Below are positions 26,145 through 35,222 of a DNA stretch of 64,000 nucleotides, one piece after another. The stretch lies in NCBI GenBank assembly GCA_965248685.1, contig CBDFKC010000004.1, positions 1,426,001 through 1,490,000 on the forward strand. The letters run 5' to 3'. Position numbers and translations under genes: made by a program. Position 1 is the first letter of the stretch; the number at the start of each line of letters is the position of its first letter. Source of the stretch: VYFG01 sp965248685 (GTDB taxonomy: Bacteria > Pseudomonadota > Gammaproteobacteria > Arenicellales > Poriferihabitantaceae). The notes under the pieces are model-generated. The model had not been told where the DNA came from. It saw only the letters and a list, made by a program, of their open reading frames with translations, and did not search any database.

Positions 26145-27888
26145 TTATTTATTTAAAACTCGCAAACAAGCCATCGCCCGGGCCAGACGAAAGCATGGTT
26201 TAAAAGATTATGAAGGTTCGCTCAAAGAATGGGATGAATTGCTTGAGCGAAATCAGGAGGACGGCTTTGCCATGCTGGGCCGATTTGACTGCCTGCTTAA
26301 ACTAGATGCCAAGGAAGAAGTGCTGGCCATTGGCGAGACAGTATGTGAAGCGAATCCGGAATCCCAGGCGGCGCAGAATAATTACGCCTGCCTGCTGCTG
26401 GAAAAAAGAGACTTTACCAAGGCAATAAAATACTTTAACAATGCGATTGCGTTGGATAGCAGTCGATTGATGTATTTCTTTAATGCGGGTCTAGCCTACC
26501 GGGGTACCGGGCAGTTGGATCGCGCTGCAGTGTGTTTTGAACGGGTAATTTCATTGGAACCCGATCACCAGCGAGCGCTCGAGTTTCTTAGTCAGATATA
26601 CGTTGATTTTGGGATAGCAGACAAAGCGGTTGATCTTTCGATGCGATTACGCTTATTGCGTCAGGGTTATACCTTGCCGCTGCAACGCCGCCTGTATTGC
26701 ATGTTTGCCGACCCTACGATCAGTGAGCAAGAGAAATCAATCGAAGTTTCCATCCTGCGTAGCGCGCTGCCAATAGAAACTACATTGAAATCAGTCGGTA
26801 GTAAGCTAATAATATGCTGGTTAGTATGCAAATACAGTTTGTCGGTATTGCGTTACATAATGCCTATGTTAATGCGTTATCGCGATCCAGATCGGATGGA
26901 ATTTGTCGGGCTGACCAATGAAGTTTTAATGGAAGGCGAACAGATTGAACATTTATTTGATCGGGTTGAGTGCCTTAAATCCGCCGTCGCTCGGGATTTG
27001 CATGATTACCTTGACGCTAACCCGGTAGATATTTTGTTTGATACCGCTGGTCAGGTACCAAATAATTTTATGAGTTATTACACAAAGCGATTGGCACCTA
27101 AGCAATTGAGCTGGCCGATAACCCATACAGATGCTGAAATGGTACTAATGGATCAGTGCTTGGTGGACACCACGATCTGTCAGAACCCGACTGTCAAAGT
27201 TGAATCTAAAATACCGGGTAGCATTAGTCTGCAGGACAAACTTTGCTTTCTGGATAACGGATTGGTTGCCTACGATACGCCCACCCATTCGCCTGACTTA
27301 GTTCCTCTTCCAGCGCTCGAGAATGGGTATATTACCTTTGGTGTCTGCGCTAACTTGATAAAGATTAATGCTGAATCACTTCAGGCATGGTGCGAGATTT
27401 TATCCAGGGTAAATAAATCCAGACTGTTAATCGCGAGCAATCATTTTCTGGGGAATGTTCCGCAACAACACCTGCTGGACCAATTCAGTAAACACGGAAT
27501 CAAAGGTGATCAGGTCGATTTCTATTCTGTTGGGTCGGACTTCTCCGACCGTTTCGACTGTTACCAACAGATGGACATCGTACTAAACCCCTTTCCATTC
27601 GGGGAGTTTTTCAGACTATCTGATGCAATATGGATGGGCTGTCCAGTACTGTGCTGTGTCTCTTCGAATCATACATCGCGGCTTTCTCAAAGCATTATGG
27701 CTTCGGCTGGAAAGTTGGAATGGGTATATGAAGGGCTCGAGGACTATGTTTCTAGCGCTATTTCGCTTTCATTGAATACTGAGAAACTGAATGAAATCCG
27801 TCAATCCTTGCGTGAGGAATTGACAGCCAGTCAGCTAATGCGGACCAAAGATTGGTCGGATGAATTTTTTGGGTTAATTTCCTGCTAA
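26134..27888 (+). CDS. Second, divergent TPR-GT41-like glycosyltransferase
   Basis: The frame is open from 26047, but the ATG at 26134 (MKPNYLFKTRKQAI) gives a natural start overlapping the previous gene by 11 bases, so the product is 584 residues. TPR-like helices occupy roughly residues 15-190. The C-terminal half is recognisably GT41 (VDILFDTAGQ, YITFGVCANLIKINAESLQAW, DIVLNPFPFGEFFRLSDAIW, GCPVLCCVSSNHTSRLSQSI), but the region equivalent to GYPATTGSTGIDFRLTD is degraded (LSWPITHTDAEMVLMDQCLVD). I infer a partner or a glycosyltransferase of altered specificity co-translated with the first enzyme; a non-catalytic role is equally possible. No ribosome site stands out, consistent with coupling. 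Confidence 0.8.
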   Translation: MKPNYLFKTRKQAIARARRKHGLKDYEGSLKEWDELLERNQEDGFAMLGRFDCLLKLDAKEEVLAIGETVCEANPESQAAQNNYACLLLEKRDFTKAIKYFNNAIALDSSRLMYFFNAGLAYRGTGQLDRAAVCFERVISLEPDHQRALEFLSQIYVDFGIADKAVDLSMRLRLLRQGYTLPLQRRLYCMFADPTISEQEKSIEVSILRSALPIETTLKSVGSKLIICWLVCKYSLSVLRYIMPMLMRYRDPDRMEFVGLTNEVLMEGEQIEHLFDRVECLKSAVARDLHDYLDANPVDILFDTAGQVPNNFMSYYTKRLAPKQLSWPITHTDAEMVLMDQCLVDTTICQNPTVKVESKIPGSISLQDKLCFLDNGLVAYDTPTHSPDLVPLPALENGYITFGVCANLIKINAESLQAWCEILSRVNKSRLLIASNHFLGNVPQQHLLDQFSKHGIKGDQVDFYSVGSDFSDRFDCYQQMDIVLNPFPFGEFFRLSDAIWMGCPVLCCVSSNHTSRLSQSIMASAGKLEWVYEGLEDYVSSAISLSLNTEKLNEIRQSLREELTASQLMRTKDWSDEFFGLISC

Positions 27889-28027
27889 AGCTCCCATCCA
27901 TTATTATTGATAGTAAAGCCTATTCTTTTAATTAAGTGGGATTGGTAGCTTACTGAATTGGCGCAATAAAGTTTTTAATCAGAGGTTGCAGTGGGTGGCT
28001 AAGCACCGTAAATTTCCCTATTCAGGT

Positions 28028-28213
28028 TTAGTTCGCGAGCTGATTTTTTGTATCCTGTAGAATCAGATAAAATATAAAGGCTGCTTTATATCGATAAAAT
28101 GTATCCTGGAATAAGCCTATCATTTTGCAGGTTTTCGAGACGTTTCCAAGTTCTTCGGCCAAATCCAACAGACCGATTTTATGTTTAATGACTTTTTCAT
28201 TAGTATGAATCAT
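28028..28213 (-). pseudogene. Transposase N-terminal fragment (IS481-like)
   Basis: This 61-codon frame reads HKIGLLDLAEELGNVSKTCK followed by MIGLFQDTFYRYK, which is the N-terminal helix-turn-helix typical of IS481-type integrase-core transposases. The rest of the enzyme, including the DDE domain, is absent: the frame ends after an unrelated tail. It is a decayed mobile-element stub at the left border of the accessory region. Confidence 0.75.
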
Positions 28214-28272
28214 GAGAGTTACCTATATGTTTAGAAGTTTACGTTGTAGTTACATCTAAACGAGTAACTCTC
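28214..28272. repeat. Interrupted inverted repeat beside the transposase stub
   Basis: GAGAGTTAC at 28214-28222 pairs with GTAACTCTC at 28264-28272, and GTTTAGA at 28229-28235 pairs with TCTAAAC at 28255-28261. It abuts the start codon of the transposase fragment, so it may be an element end or a leader hairpin; the assignment is uncertain. Confidence 0.45.
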
Positions 28273-28815
28273 GCTAATTCAAGCTTCTCTACGCTCCGGT
28301 CGATTTAGAATTGTATCAGATTAGGTCTAAACTTCTCCAACTGACTCAATCCTCAACCCAGCATCAAATCCATTTGAGCTTCAACGGCTGGTGTACTGAT
28401 TTTTGTTTGAAAATCTGACTTCAAACAATCGTGTATGAAATATCCAGGTCAGCTGGCGCGATGCGAACAAAATCACTTGCTGAAGACATTGACCCTGATA
28501 ATCCAGGTGATTCATATTTATCTCTGGTCCGATAAAAAGATTTGATGCCAATCTGATACGACTGGCAAACGCAATTTAACTCAATTCACCGATATTGAAT
28601 GTTGTCAATGTCTATTGCGACGCGGTAGGTGATCTGCGGTATTCGCTGAATACCGGCTCTCCTTATGTAAATTGATGACCAAAACTATCAAACCAATTCC
28701 TGTTGCTATAGTTTTACGATTGCTACACGCTTAGAACGATCTATGGTCGTCAAGCTCCAACTGAACATCGATATGAAACTGTTCAGTCGGAGTTAACACT
28801 TAGGTTGATTACGAT
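28273..28815. other. Non-coding stretch, nothing recognised
   Basis: There are no supported frames. A stem formed by 28755-28767 and 28780-28792 (CTCCAACTGAACA against TGTTCAGTCGGAG, one mismatch) lies just downstream of the M14 carboxypeptidase stop but has no U-tract on either strand. Confidence 0.5.
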
Positions 28816-31800
28816 TTATGGGCTTTGACAGATTCTTAAATCATCCAATCCAGCTTCAATTAAATCTCCTGCACTGGAACCATCTGACGCCGACAATCTG
28901 AGTTTAACGCTCGCACCTGCTGAAACACCAATCGTGGCCAGGGTCCAAGTTGCAGAGATTGTCTGGTCACCTAATTGAATCAATGGCGCCCATACTCCGC
29001 CGCCGTTTTCTGACACTTCGAGCTTAAAATAGTCCCCATTGGGATCATCTCCTGAGTCTCGTTGTCCATGAAAGTACCAGACAGACATTTCTGAATTGGC
29101 GGTGACGTTATAAACAGGGGATTCGACCACGCATTCTCCTGCATCGATATCGTTGCTACCGGCGCTAGTATTTGCAGCAGAGTATAGTGCGCCTCCTGCT
29201 CCTGTCGTTCGATCACCGCCCGGTTGCGTAATTACACCACCATTTGAAATTTCAGTTGGTGTGCCGACGATGAACGATCCAGTACTGCAGGTGCTTGATG
29301 GGCTGTTTGTCCATCCCCCCATTCCGCTTTCAAAACTCTCCTCGATTTCACACGAAGGAGCCTGATATTCCACTATTCTCACGCAGCGGTAGATGCTTTC
29401 ATTGTTTGCCGTACCGTTATCTTTGTCGTTAGTAAGTACTAATCGATACTCGGCTCCGTTGTAAAAACTACCCACCGGTATGGCAAAACTTTGAAAGTCT
29501 CCATTCCCTGTGTACTTTGGTGAATAGTTAATCGCGCCACCTCCATTCCAATTTTGATTTCCCCAAAATCTAAAGTGGCGAGGGTCATTGTTTAGCGTTT
29601 GGTCATCGTCGAATCCGATTGCATGAATTTCTCCTTGCCTTGTACTGGCAAACTCAAACTCAATTTGAGTGTTTGGTGTCAACGTATAGCTCTGCTGAGA
29701 ACGCTTCCAGGCGTTTCCAGAAAGCATAACCTGGGTGCCGTCTGGTGACGCAGTAGCGCCCCCTGAGCTATCCTGATTAGAGTAGCTTTCAAGCGTGTAT
29801 TGCGAGAAATCAATGGAACCCACCGGACATGTTCCCACTGCAGGATTTACTAATATTTCAACATCGTCTGATGTTAGTAGCTGGCCATCATTAGCAGTGA
29901 GTCGAAGTATGTAAATTCCAGCCACAGAAAATACGGCATTAGTATCGACCGCATTTACATTTCCAAATATCACGGTACCAGGACCGCTTACCTGACTCCA
30001 GGTAGAGGTCACTGATCCGGGTGGATTCGGCAAGCCATCGTCACTGACAGTGCCATCAAGTGATGCAGACGAAGGTAGGGTAATACCCTGGTCTGCGCCC
30101 GCACTGACTGTTGGTGCAACGTTAACAGGCGGTGCTGGATCGACAGTGACCTGAACATCATCACTACTGTTAAGCGAACCATCATCTGCCGTGAGGCGTA
30201 ACACATAGACGCCGTCAGCTGAAAAGCTGGCGGTGGTATCGACCGCATTAGCATTGCCGAATGTGACAGTACCGGGCCCACTTACCTGACTCCAGGTAGA
30301 GGTCACTGATCCTGGTGGATTCGGCAAGCCATCGTCACTGACAGTGCCATCAAGTGATGCAGACGAAGGCAGGGTAATACCCTGGTCTGCGCCCGCACTG
30401 ACTGTTGGTGCAACGTTAACAGGCGGTGCTGGATCGACAGTGACCTGAATATCATCACTACTGTTGAGCGAACCATCATCTGCCGTGAGGCGTAATACAT
30501 AGACGCCATCAGCCGAAAAGCTGGCGGTGGTATCGACCGCATTAGCATTGCCGAATGTGACAGTACCGGGCCCACTTACCTGACTCCAGGTAGAGGTCAC
30601 TGATCCGGGTGGATTCGGCAAGCCATCGTCACTGACAGTGCCGTCAAGTGATGCAGACGAAGGCAGGGTAATACTCTGGTCCGCGCCCGCACTGACTGTT
30701 GGTGCAAGATTAACAGGCGGTGCTGGATCGACAGTGACCTGAACATCATCACTACTGTTAAGCGAACCATCATCTGCCGTGAGGCGTAACACATAGACGC
30801 CGTCAGCTGAAAAGCTGGCGGTGGTATCGACCGCATTAGCATTGCCGAATGTGACAGTACCGGGCCCACTTACCTGACTCCAGGTAGAGGTCACTGATCC
30901 TGGTGGATTCGGCAAGCCATCGTCACTGACAGTGCCATCAAGTGATGCAGACGAAGGCAGGGTAATACCCTGGTCTGCGCCCGCACTGACTGTTGGTGCA
31001 ACGTTAACAGGCGGTGCTGGATCGACAGTGACCTGAATATCATCACTACTGTTGAGCGAACCATCATCTGCCGTGAGGCGTAATACATAGACGCCATCAG
31101 CCGAAAAGCTGGCGGTGGTATCGACCGCATTAGCATTGCCGAATGTGACAGTACCGGGCCCACTTACCTGACTCCAGGTAGAGGTCACTGATCCGGGTGG
31201 ATTCGGCAAGCCATCGTCACTGACAGTGCCGTCAAGTGATGCAGACGAAGGCAGGGTAATACTCTGGTCCGCGCCCGCACTGACTGTTGGTGCAAGATTA
31301 ACAGGCGGTGCTGGATCGACAGTGACCTGAACATCATCACTACTGTTGAGCGAACCATCATCTGCCGTGAGGCGTAACACATAGACGCCGTCAGCTGAAA
31401 AGCTGGCGGTGGTATCGACCGCATTAGCATTGCCGAATGTGACAGTACCGGGCCCACTTACCTGACTCCAGGTAGAGGTCACTGATCCTGGTGGATTCGG
31501 CAAGCCATCGTCACTGACAGTGCCGTCAAGTGATGCAGACGAAGGCAGGGTAATACTCTGGTCTGCGCCCGCACTGACTGTTGGTTCTGCGTTAACTCCA
31601 ATAACCACGTCATCGGAACTATTGAGATCGGTATCGTCAGCGGTTAACCGCAATGTATAAACGCCGGGCAACGTAAAAGTTGCGCTGGTGCTTAACGTGT
31701 TTGCGTCGGCAAAACTTACGCTGCCGGGTCCCGATACAACACTCCACGTAGTAGTCAACAATGCGGGAGGGTTGGGTATACCATCATCCGTTGCAGTACC

Positions 31801-34308
31801 ATTCAATGCCGCGGGCGCTGGAAAATTAATGACCTGAGGAAGCCCCGCACTTACGACGGGGGCTACATTGCTACTCTGAGGAATTTCTGCCGTTATTATT
31901 ACGTTGTCAACGCCGGCCTCGACAAGGCTTCCGCCTCCTCCATCGGCGGCTTCAATAAGCACATAAACAGTTTCCCCTGCGAAAGCATCTAACGATACCG
32001 TAGATTGTTCCCAAATGGCATTGTCTTGATTCGCGTCTCCTAATTCCTCCAGGACCTGTACCGATCCACTAATAGTCCCGACGACAGAAACTCTTAACAG
32101 ATCGTCAACAGTTGCATTGTTTAGATGTGCCAGGTACGAATAAAAAGATAAAGAAATATTAGTTGCATTCATCTCGAGAACGATATCGGGTGACCGGATC
32201 GAAGTTAATCCATTGTCTATATCGTGAGTGCCAACGCTGGTTCCTGCTAGTGGGCCTGTTACCAAATCGAAACTCCCACCTACTGTCGTTCCTAATTGCT
32301 GGATTCCACTGGAGTTTGTTTCTTCAGGATTAGCTCGAACCCAATGACCTGTCGTCGCGGTATCTGTCAAAGATGGGTTTGGTATCCAACCTTGATCCGA
32401 TTCGAAGTCATCTTCAAAAATTGTGGTCGGCAACACTGCGCTATTGTCGATATCAAGAAAAATTGCGGTGACGACACCCCAGTTCCCCGCGGTGTCCTGG
32501 GCTCTCGAAAAAATCGTGTGTCTACCCTCTGTCAAAAGGGTGGTATCAACGGTCGCTACTGCAATTTCAATATTGCTATTAAAGTTGCCGTCTTGTGGAG
32601 ACATCGCAACTACTGCACCGCTCGCTCCAGAATCCCAAGGTGGTACGTCAAGATAATATTCTACAGCGGCGATTGCCTGGCTCGATTCGGTGCCGTTACT
32701 GTTATTGTATCGGGTATCGTCGAATGTCACGATTAATTCAACATTCGTTCCAGCTGGCACTCCTGTTTGTCCCATGGGAGAAAGATCTATTCCGTATCCT
32801 TCGGGTCCCGCTGGCAACATGTACGGCGCTCTGACACTTTTTAGTGCATACATTAGTGCTGGAAAGTTGTCAGGAACCAACGTGTTCTCAAAATAACTGC
32901 AAGACTCAAAAAATTGAGTGCCTAGTTCATAGGTATAAGAAGCTAGGCCAAGGTCTCCGTATGAATAGGCTGTTGTAGTACCATCTGTGGGGTACAAACC
33001 AATTGCTTGCTGCGGAGCATGTCCATTAAAGAACGCCATTTTTCTGCCAAGTGTTTGCAGTTGGGTTCCATTAGCCGTAGGTGTCGAAGTTGAACCCCAT
33101 GGCCAAAGCATGAGTCTTCCAGAACTATGAATATCCAGATACATCCCACTGGTAGTTAGCGGTGCCGCATCATTTGCATTTGGACCGCGGCTGTCTGGAA
33201 ATATTGTAGAGAGTTGATTAATAACTGTTTGTGCTTCGGGTTCCGAGGCAGCAAAAGCACCGTGATAAGTCAAGCTACACTGATCGTTACTGGAGCCACC
33301 GCAACAGTTCCACTCAAACGAAAAGTTTCGATTGAGGTCTGCCCCGCGAACAGTGCTCGTTGCGCCGCAGTAATTTTGGTTAGTATTTTTGCGCCAACTT
33401 AGCCCTGTTTCAGCATGTTTTCTCCCGTCTGGATTGGCCTGCAAAAGTAAGCGGACATCGGTGTGATCTAGTATCCAAGTAATATCAGCGTCTATTGCGT
33501 AATTTGCGACCAAATGCTCAGCAAATCTTGTCATAAGTTCTGCGGGCGTATACTCCCGTGCATGGATCGAACTGGTGATGAATATTGTTGGTTTCGGGTC
33601 AGTATTAGACAAGTTTGTTAATTGCAAAACATTCAAGTCGTGTCCACCAAACCCGTTGACCTTTTCCCAACTGTCTCCAACGTCCGTCCAGGTCGCAAGG
33701 TTGGGATTGTTGGCCACAATGTCTGCGGCTGTCGCAAATGTTTCTTCAACAGTTCGGTAACAGGAAAATCCAGGGATGCCAACGAAGGTCAGGGCAGACG
33801 ATTGTTGAAGAGTTGCCTGATTATCGCTGCTTCGGATCTTTGGTTGCGATTCTGAAGCCGATTTCGGAACAGATAAATTTAGTGTTTTTTGGTGCTCGGC
33901 GTTAGTCGCGGCCTCATCAATAACAATCTGGATGTTTAGCGAATCGCTACTGGATATTAACCTTTCTATTTCAGATTTTTGTTCCTGAAGTACTAAGTAA
34001 CCAGCCTCATAATTAGATTCTTTGGGCTCGAATGTCTTACTTATTTGCTGGGCAGTATAAATATCGGCGAAATATACTCTGGCGACCACAGTTTGTGTGC
34101 TTGATAGGGATGCCAAGATTTGCTCATTTGACAGATTTTGCGAAAATGCAACCTGGGGAATGGCGAACGATATTAGGACGACCAGGTAATATGGTCTGAT
34201 GCAAGCGCGAATATCGAAGTCTTGGCGCTTCGGTTTTTTTCTCCTCGAATCCCTTGATATAAACTGGTTACAGCATTTTCTTAATGTTTCTAGAATGATA
34301 GACTTCAT
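28816..34308 (-). CDS. Large secreted M14 zinc carboxypeptidase with PKD-like repeats
   Basis: About 1,830 residues. The open frame starts at 34332, but the ATG ending at 34308 has GAGG five bases ahead and is preferred. A basic n-region leads to a signal hydrophobic segment (YYLVVLISFAIPQVAFSQ). The peptidase domain lies at about 200-560: zinc ligands in SSIHAREYTPAEL (near 248) and YLDIHSSGRLML (near 392), ANPDGRK, and catalytic Glu in SYTYELGTQFFES (near 462), i.e. a carboxypeptidase A/T type. After a linker and a jelly-roll-like segment come seven PKD/Ig-like repeats (about 820-1500), six nearly identical. Two more beta-rich domains close the protein, the last starting CEIEESFESGMGGW. It is divergent from the giant protein gene, sharing its upstream region. 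Confidence 0.9.
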   Translation of the reverse strand: MKSIILETLRKCCNQFISRDSRRKKPKRQDFDIRACIRPYYLVVLISFAIPQVAFSQNLSNEQILASLSSTQTVVARVYFADIYTAQQISKTFEPKESNYEAGYLVLQEQKSEIERLISSSDSLNIQIVIDEAATNAEHQKTLNLSVPKSASESQPKIRSSDNQATLQQSSALTFVGIPGFSCYRTVEETFATAADIVANNPNLATWTDVGDSWEKVNGFGGHDLNVLQLTNLSNTDPKPTIFITSSIHAREYTPAELMTRFAEHLVANYAIDADITWILDHTDVRLLLQANPDGRKHAETGLSWRKNTNQNYCGATSTVRGADLNRNFSFEWNCCGGSSNDQCSLTYHGAFAASEPEAQTVINQLSTIFPDSRGPNANDAAPLTTSGMYLDIHSSGRLMLWPWGSTSTPTANGTQLQTLGRKMAFFNGHAPQQAIGLYPTDGTTTAYSYGDLGLASYTYELGTQFFESCSYFENTLVPDNFPALMYALKSVRAPYMLPAGPEGYGIDLSPMGQTGVPAGTNVELIVTFDDTRYNNSNGTESSQAIAAVEYYLDVPPWDSGASGAVVAMSPQDGNFNSNIEIAVATVDTTLLTEGRHTIFSRAQDTAGNWGVVTAIFLDIDNSAVLPTTIFEDDFESDQGWIPNPSLTDTATTGHWVRANPEETNSSGIQQLGTTVGGSFDLVTGPLAGTSVGTHDIDNGLTSIRSPDIVLEMNATNISLSFYSYLAHLNNATVDDLLRVSVVGTISGSVQVLEELGDANQDNAIWEQSTVSLDAFAGETVYVLIEAADGGGGSLVEAGVDNVIITAEIPQSSNVAPVVSAGLPQVINFPAPAALNGTATDDGIPNPPALLTTTWSVVSGPGSVSFADANTLSTSATFTLPGVYTLRLTADDTDLNSSDDVVIGVNAEPTVSAGADQSITLPSSASLDGTVSDDGLPNPPGSVTSTWSQVSGPGTVTFGNANAVDTTASFSADGVYVLRLTADDGSLNSSDDVQVTVDPAPPVNLAPTVSAGADQSITLPSSASLDGTVSDDGLPNPPGSVTSTWSQVSGPGTVTFGNANAVDTTASFSADGVYVLRLTADDGSLNSSDDIQVTVDPAPPVNVAPTVSAGADQGITLPSSASLDGTVSDDGLPNPPGSVTSTWSQVSGPGTVTFGNANAVDTTASFSADGVYVLRLTADDGSLNSSDDVQVTVDPAPPVNLAPTVSAGADQSITLPSSASLDGTVSDDGLPNPPGSVTSTWSQVSGPGTVTFGNANAVDTTASFSADGVYVLRLTADDGSLNSSDDIQVTVDPAPPVNVAPTVSAGADQGITLPSSASLDGTVSDDGLPNPPGSVTSTWSQVSGPGTVTFGNANAVDTTASFSADGVYVLRLTADDGSLNSSDDVQVTVDPAPPVNVAPTVSAGADQGITLPSSASLDGTVSDDGLPNPPGSVTSTWSQVSGPGTVIFGNVNAVDTNAVFSVAGIYILRLTANDGQLLTSDDVEILVNPAVGTCPVGSIDFSQYTLESYSNQDSSGGATASPDGTQVMLSGNAWKRSQQSYTLTPNTQIEFEFASTRQGEIHAIGFDDDQTLNNDPRHFRFWGNQNWNGGGAINYSPKYTGNGDFQSFAIPVGSFYNGAEYRLVLTNDKDNGTANNESIYRCVRIVEYQAPSCEIEESFESGMGGWTNSPSSTCSTGSFIVGTPTEISNGGVITQPGGDRTTGAGGALYSAANTSAGSNDIDAGECVVESPVYNVTANSEMSVWYFHGQRDSGDDPNGDYFKLEVSENGGGVWAPLIQLGDQTISATWTLATIGVSAGASVKLRLSASDGSSAGDLIEAGLDDLRICQSP
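29990..31590 (-). repeat. Near-identical 294-bp PKD-like coding repeats
   Basis: The 98-residue unit (VSAGADQSITLPSSASLDG onward) recurs every 294 bases within the carboxypeptidase gene. Six copies are almost identical and one upstream copy is degenerate. Copies alternate between two forms, NLAPTVSAGADQS and NVAPTVSAGADQG, with matching silent differences, so the recent duplication unit was the 588-bp pair. The last copy drifts after GTVIFGNVNAVDT. Confidence 0.9.
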
Positions 34309-34412
34309 AGCGGCCTCGCTTGTGATAAACATTCGACAAGTCTCTCTTGATTCTGTCTGGCACCAACCTTAGGAATCTGGGGCAGAATTGTCGGGTGAAA
34401 TAGGTTGAGGTC

Positions 34413-34442
34413 AAGCGGGGCTCGTGAAAACGAGCCCCGCTT
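34413..34442 (+). terminator. Strong rho-independent-type hairpin in the divergent intergenic region
   Basis: AAGCGGGGCTCGT at 34413-34425 pairs perfectly with ACGAGCCCCGCTT at 34430-34442 around a GAAA loop, followed on the plus strand by TTTCATTTCTTG. No plus-strand gene lies upstream; it is about 105 bases ahead of the carboxypeptidase start on the other strand. It may end an antisense or small RNA, or sit as a leader hairpin of the carboxypeptidase mRNA. Confidence 0.65.
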
Positions 34443-34508
34443 TCATTTCTTGTGGGAGAATGAAATTTACGAAAAAGAAAATTTGTGTATTTTCCTAATG
34501 AGAAAGCA

Positions 34509-34640
34509 ATGGATTTAGCCAAGCTATGGTCGCAGCATGGTAAAAAGCGAATGCTCGGGCTTTCCCAGGGGAACTGGAATGCGGCAACGTTTGGGATCAT
34601 AATTATGCTCCCAATCATTGCGTTATTTCCCTTAAAGTAG
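34509..34640 (+). CDS. Possible 43-residue membrane peptide
   Basis: The frame reads MDLAKLWSQHGKKRMLGLSQ, then a hydrophobic end (FGIIIMLPIIALF) finishing in Lys before TAG. GAGAAAG just before the ATG is a weak ribosome site. It is a basic head plus one membrane helix, as in small membrane peptides or toxins, but no family is recognised and chance cannot be excluded. Confidence 0.2.
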   Translation: MDLAKLWSQHGKKRMLGLSQGNWNAATFGIIIMLPIIALFPLK

Positions 34641-35222
34641 ATCGTATCCACTTCCCCCAATTTAATTCTAATCAAATAGTTTCCGATGAATTTACATAGG
34701 TTTTGCAATGCAAATTTCGTCAATTAATACGCTGTAAGATTAGGACGCGCAGATTTAAAATACCCCCAAACATTGCTCCTAAAATCCTTTTCCAGCACTG
34801 TTACTGTAATCAAACTCGATGGGTAATACAACCTAAATGTATTGCGATTGATCAAATATAGGGCGGAAATACTTTCAACGCATCGCTGGCCCTATACTGA
34901 TAATTAACGTGAGCGTAGAAATTAGTAAAATTAATGAGTTAGCTCTATTGATTTACAAAATGGATACGGATATAGTGGGCTTTCATTGTGAATAGCTGAC
35001 TGAGCGTAGCGTTGGCATCGAGATTCTGACCAGATTGTCGAACCATATGTGGGTATAAAAACTATAATAAGCTTAGCCCATATTGGTATCGCTTGAGGCA
35101 TTAAACAAATTCTGTACAGAGCTTTGCTCGGTGTTAATGGTTACTCAAGAGGTAATGTGGGGTTCGCTTTTGTTAGCTATGATTGAACAATATTTGTTCC
35201 GAAGATCGGGGGTTTGAAAATA
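34641..35222. other. Upstream region of the giant protein gene
   Basis: This AT-rich region has no supported genes. It holds one good promoter candidate (34948-34976) and a lone TATAAT at 35063-35068 without a matching -35. The stretch GATCGGGGG at 35204-35212 is the only purine-rich sequence before the proposed GTG start. Confidence 0.5.
34948..34976 (+). promoter_or_regulatory. Candidate sigma-70 promoter of the giant protein gene
   Basis: TTGATT at 34948-34953 and TATAGT at 34971-34976 are spaced by 17 bases. If used, the transcript would have a leader of about 240 bases before the GTG at 35223, long enough for post-transcriptional control. Confidence 0.4.

Noticed and set aside
28755..28792. 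Terminator of the M14/PKD carboxypeptidase gene
   Set aside because: The stem is good but no U-tract follows on the minus strand.
30009..31457. Five regular 90-codon minus-strand frames spaced 294 bases apart
   Set aside because: They are a shifted frame of the PKD-like repeats in the carboxypeptidase gene, one per repeat, not separate genes.
34268..34723. 151-codon minus-strand frame overlapping the carboxypeptidase start
   Set aside because: It crosses the perfect terminator-like hairpin, shows no recognisable motif and overlaps a well-supported gene.
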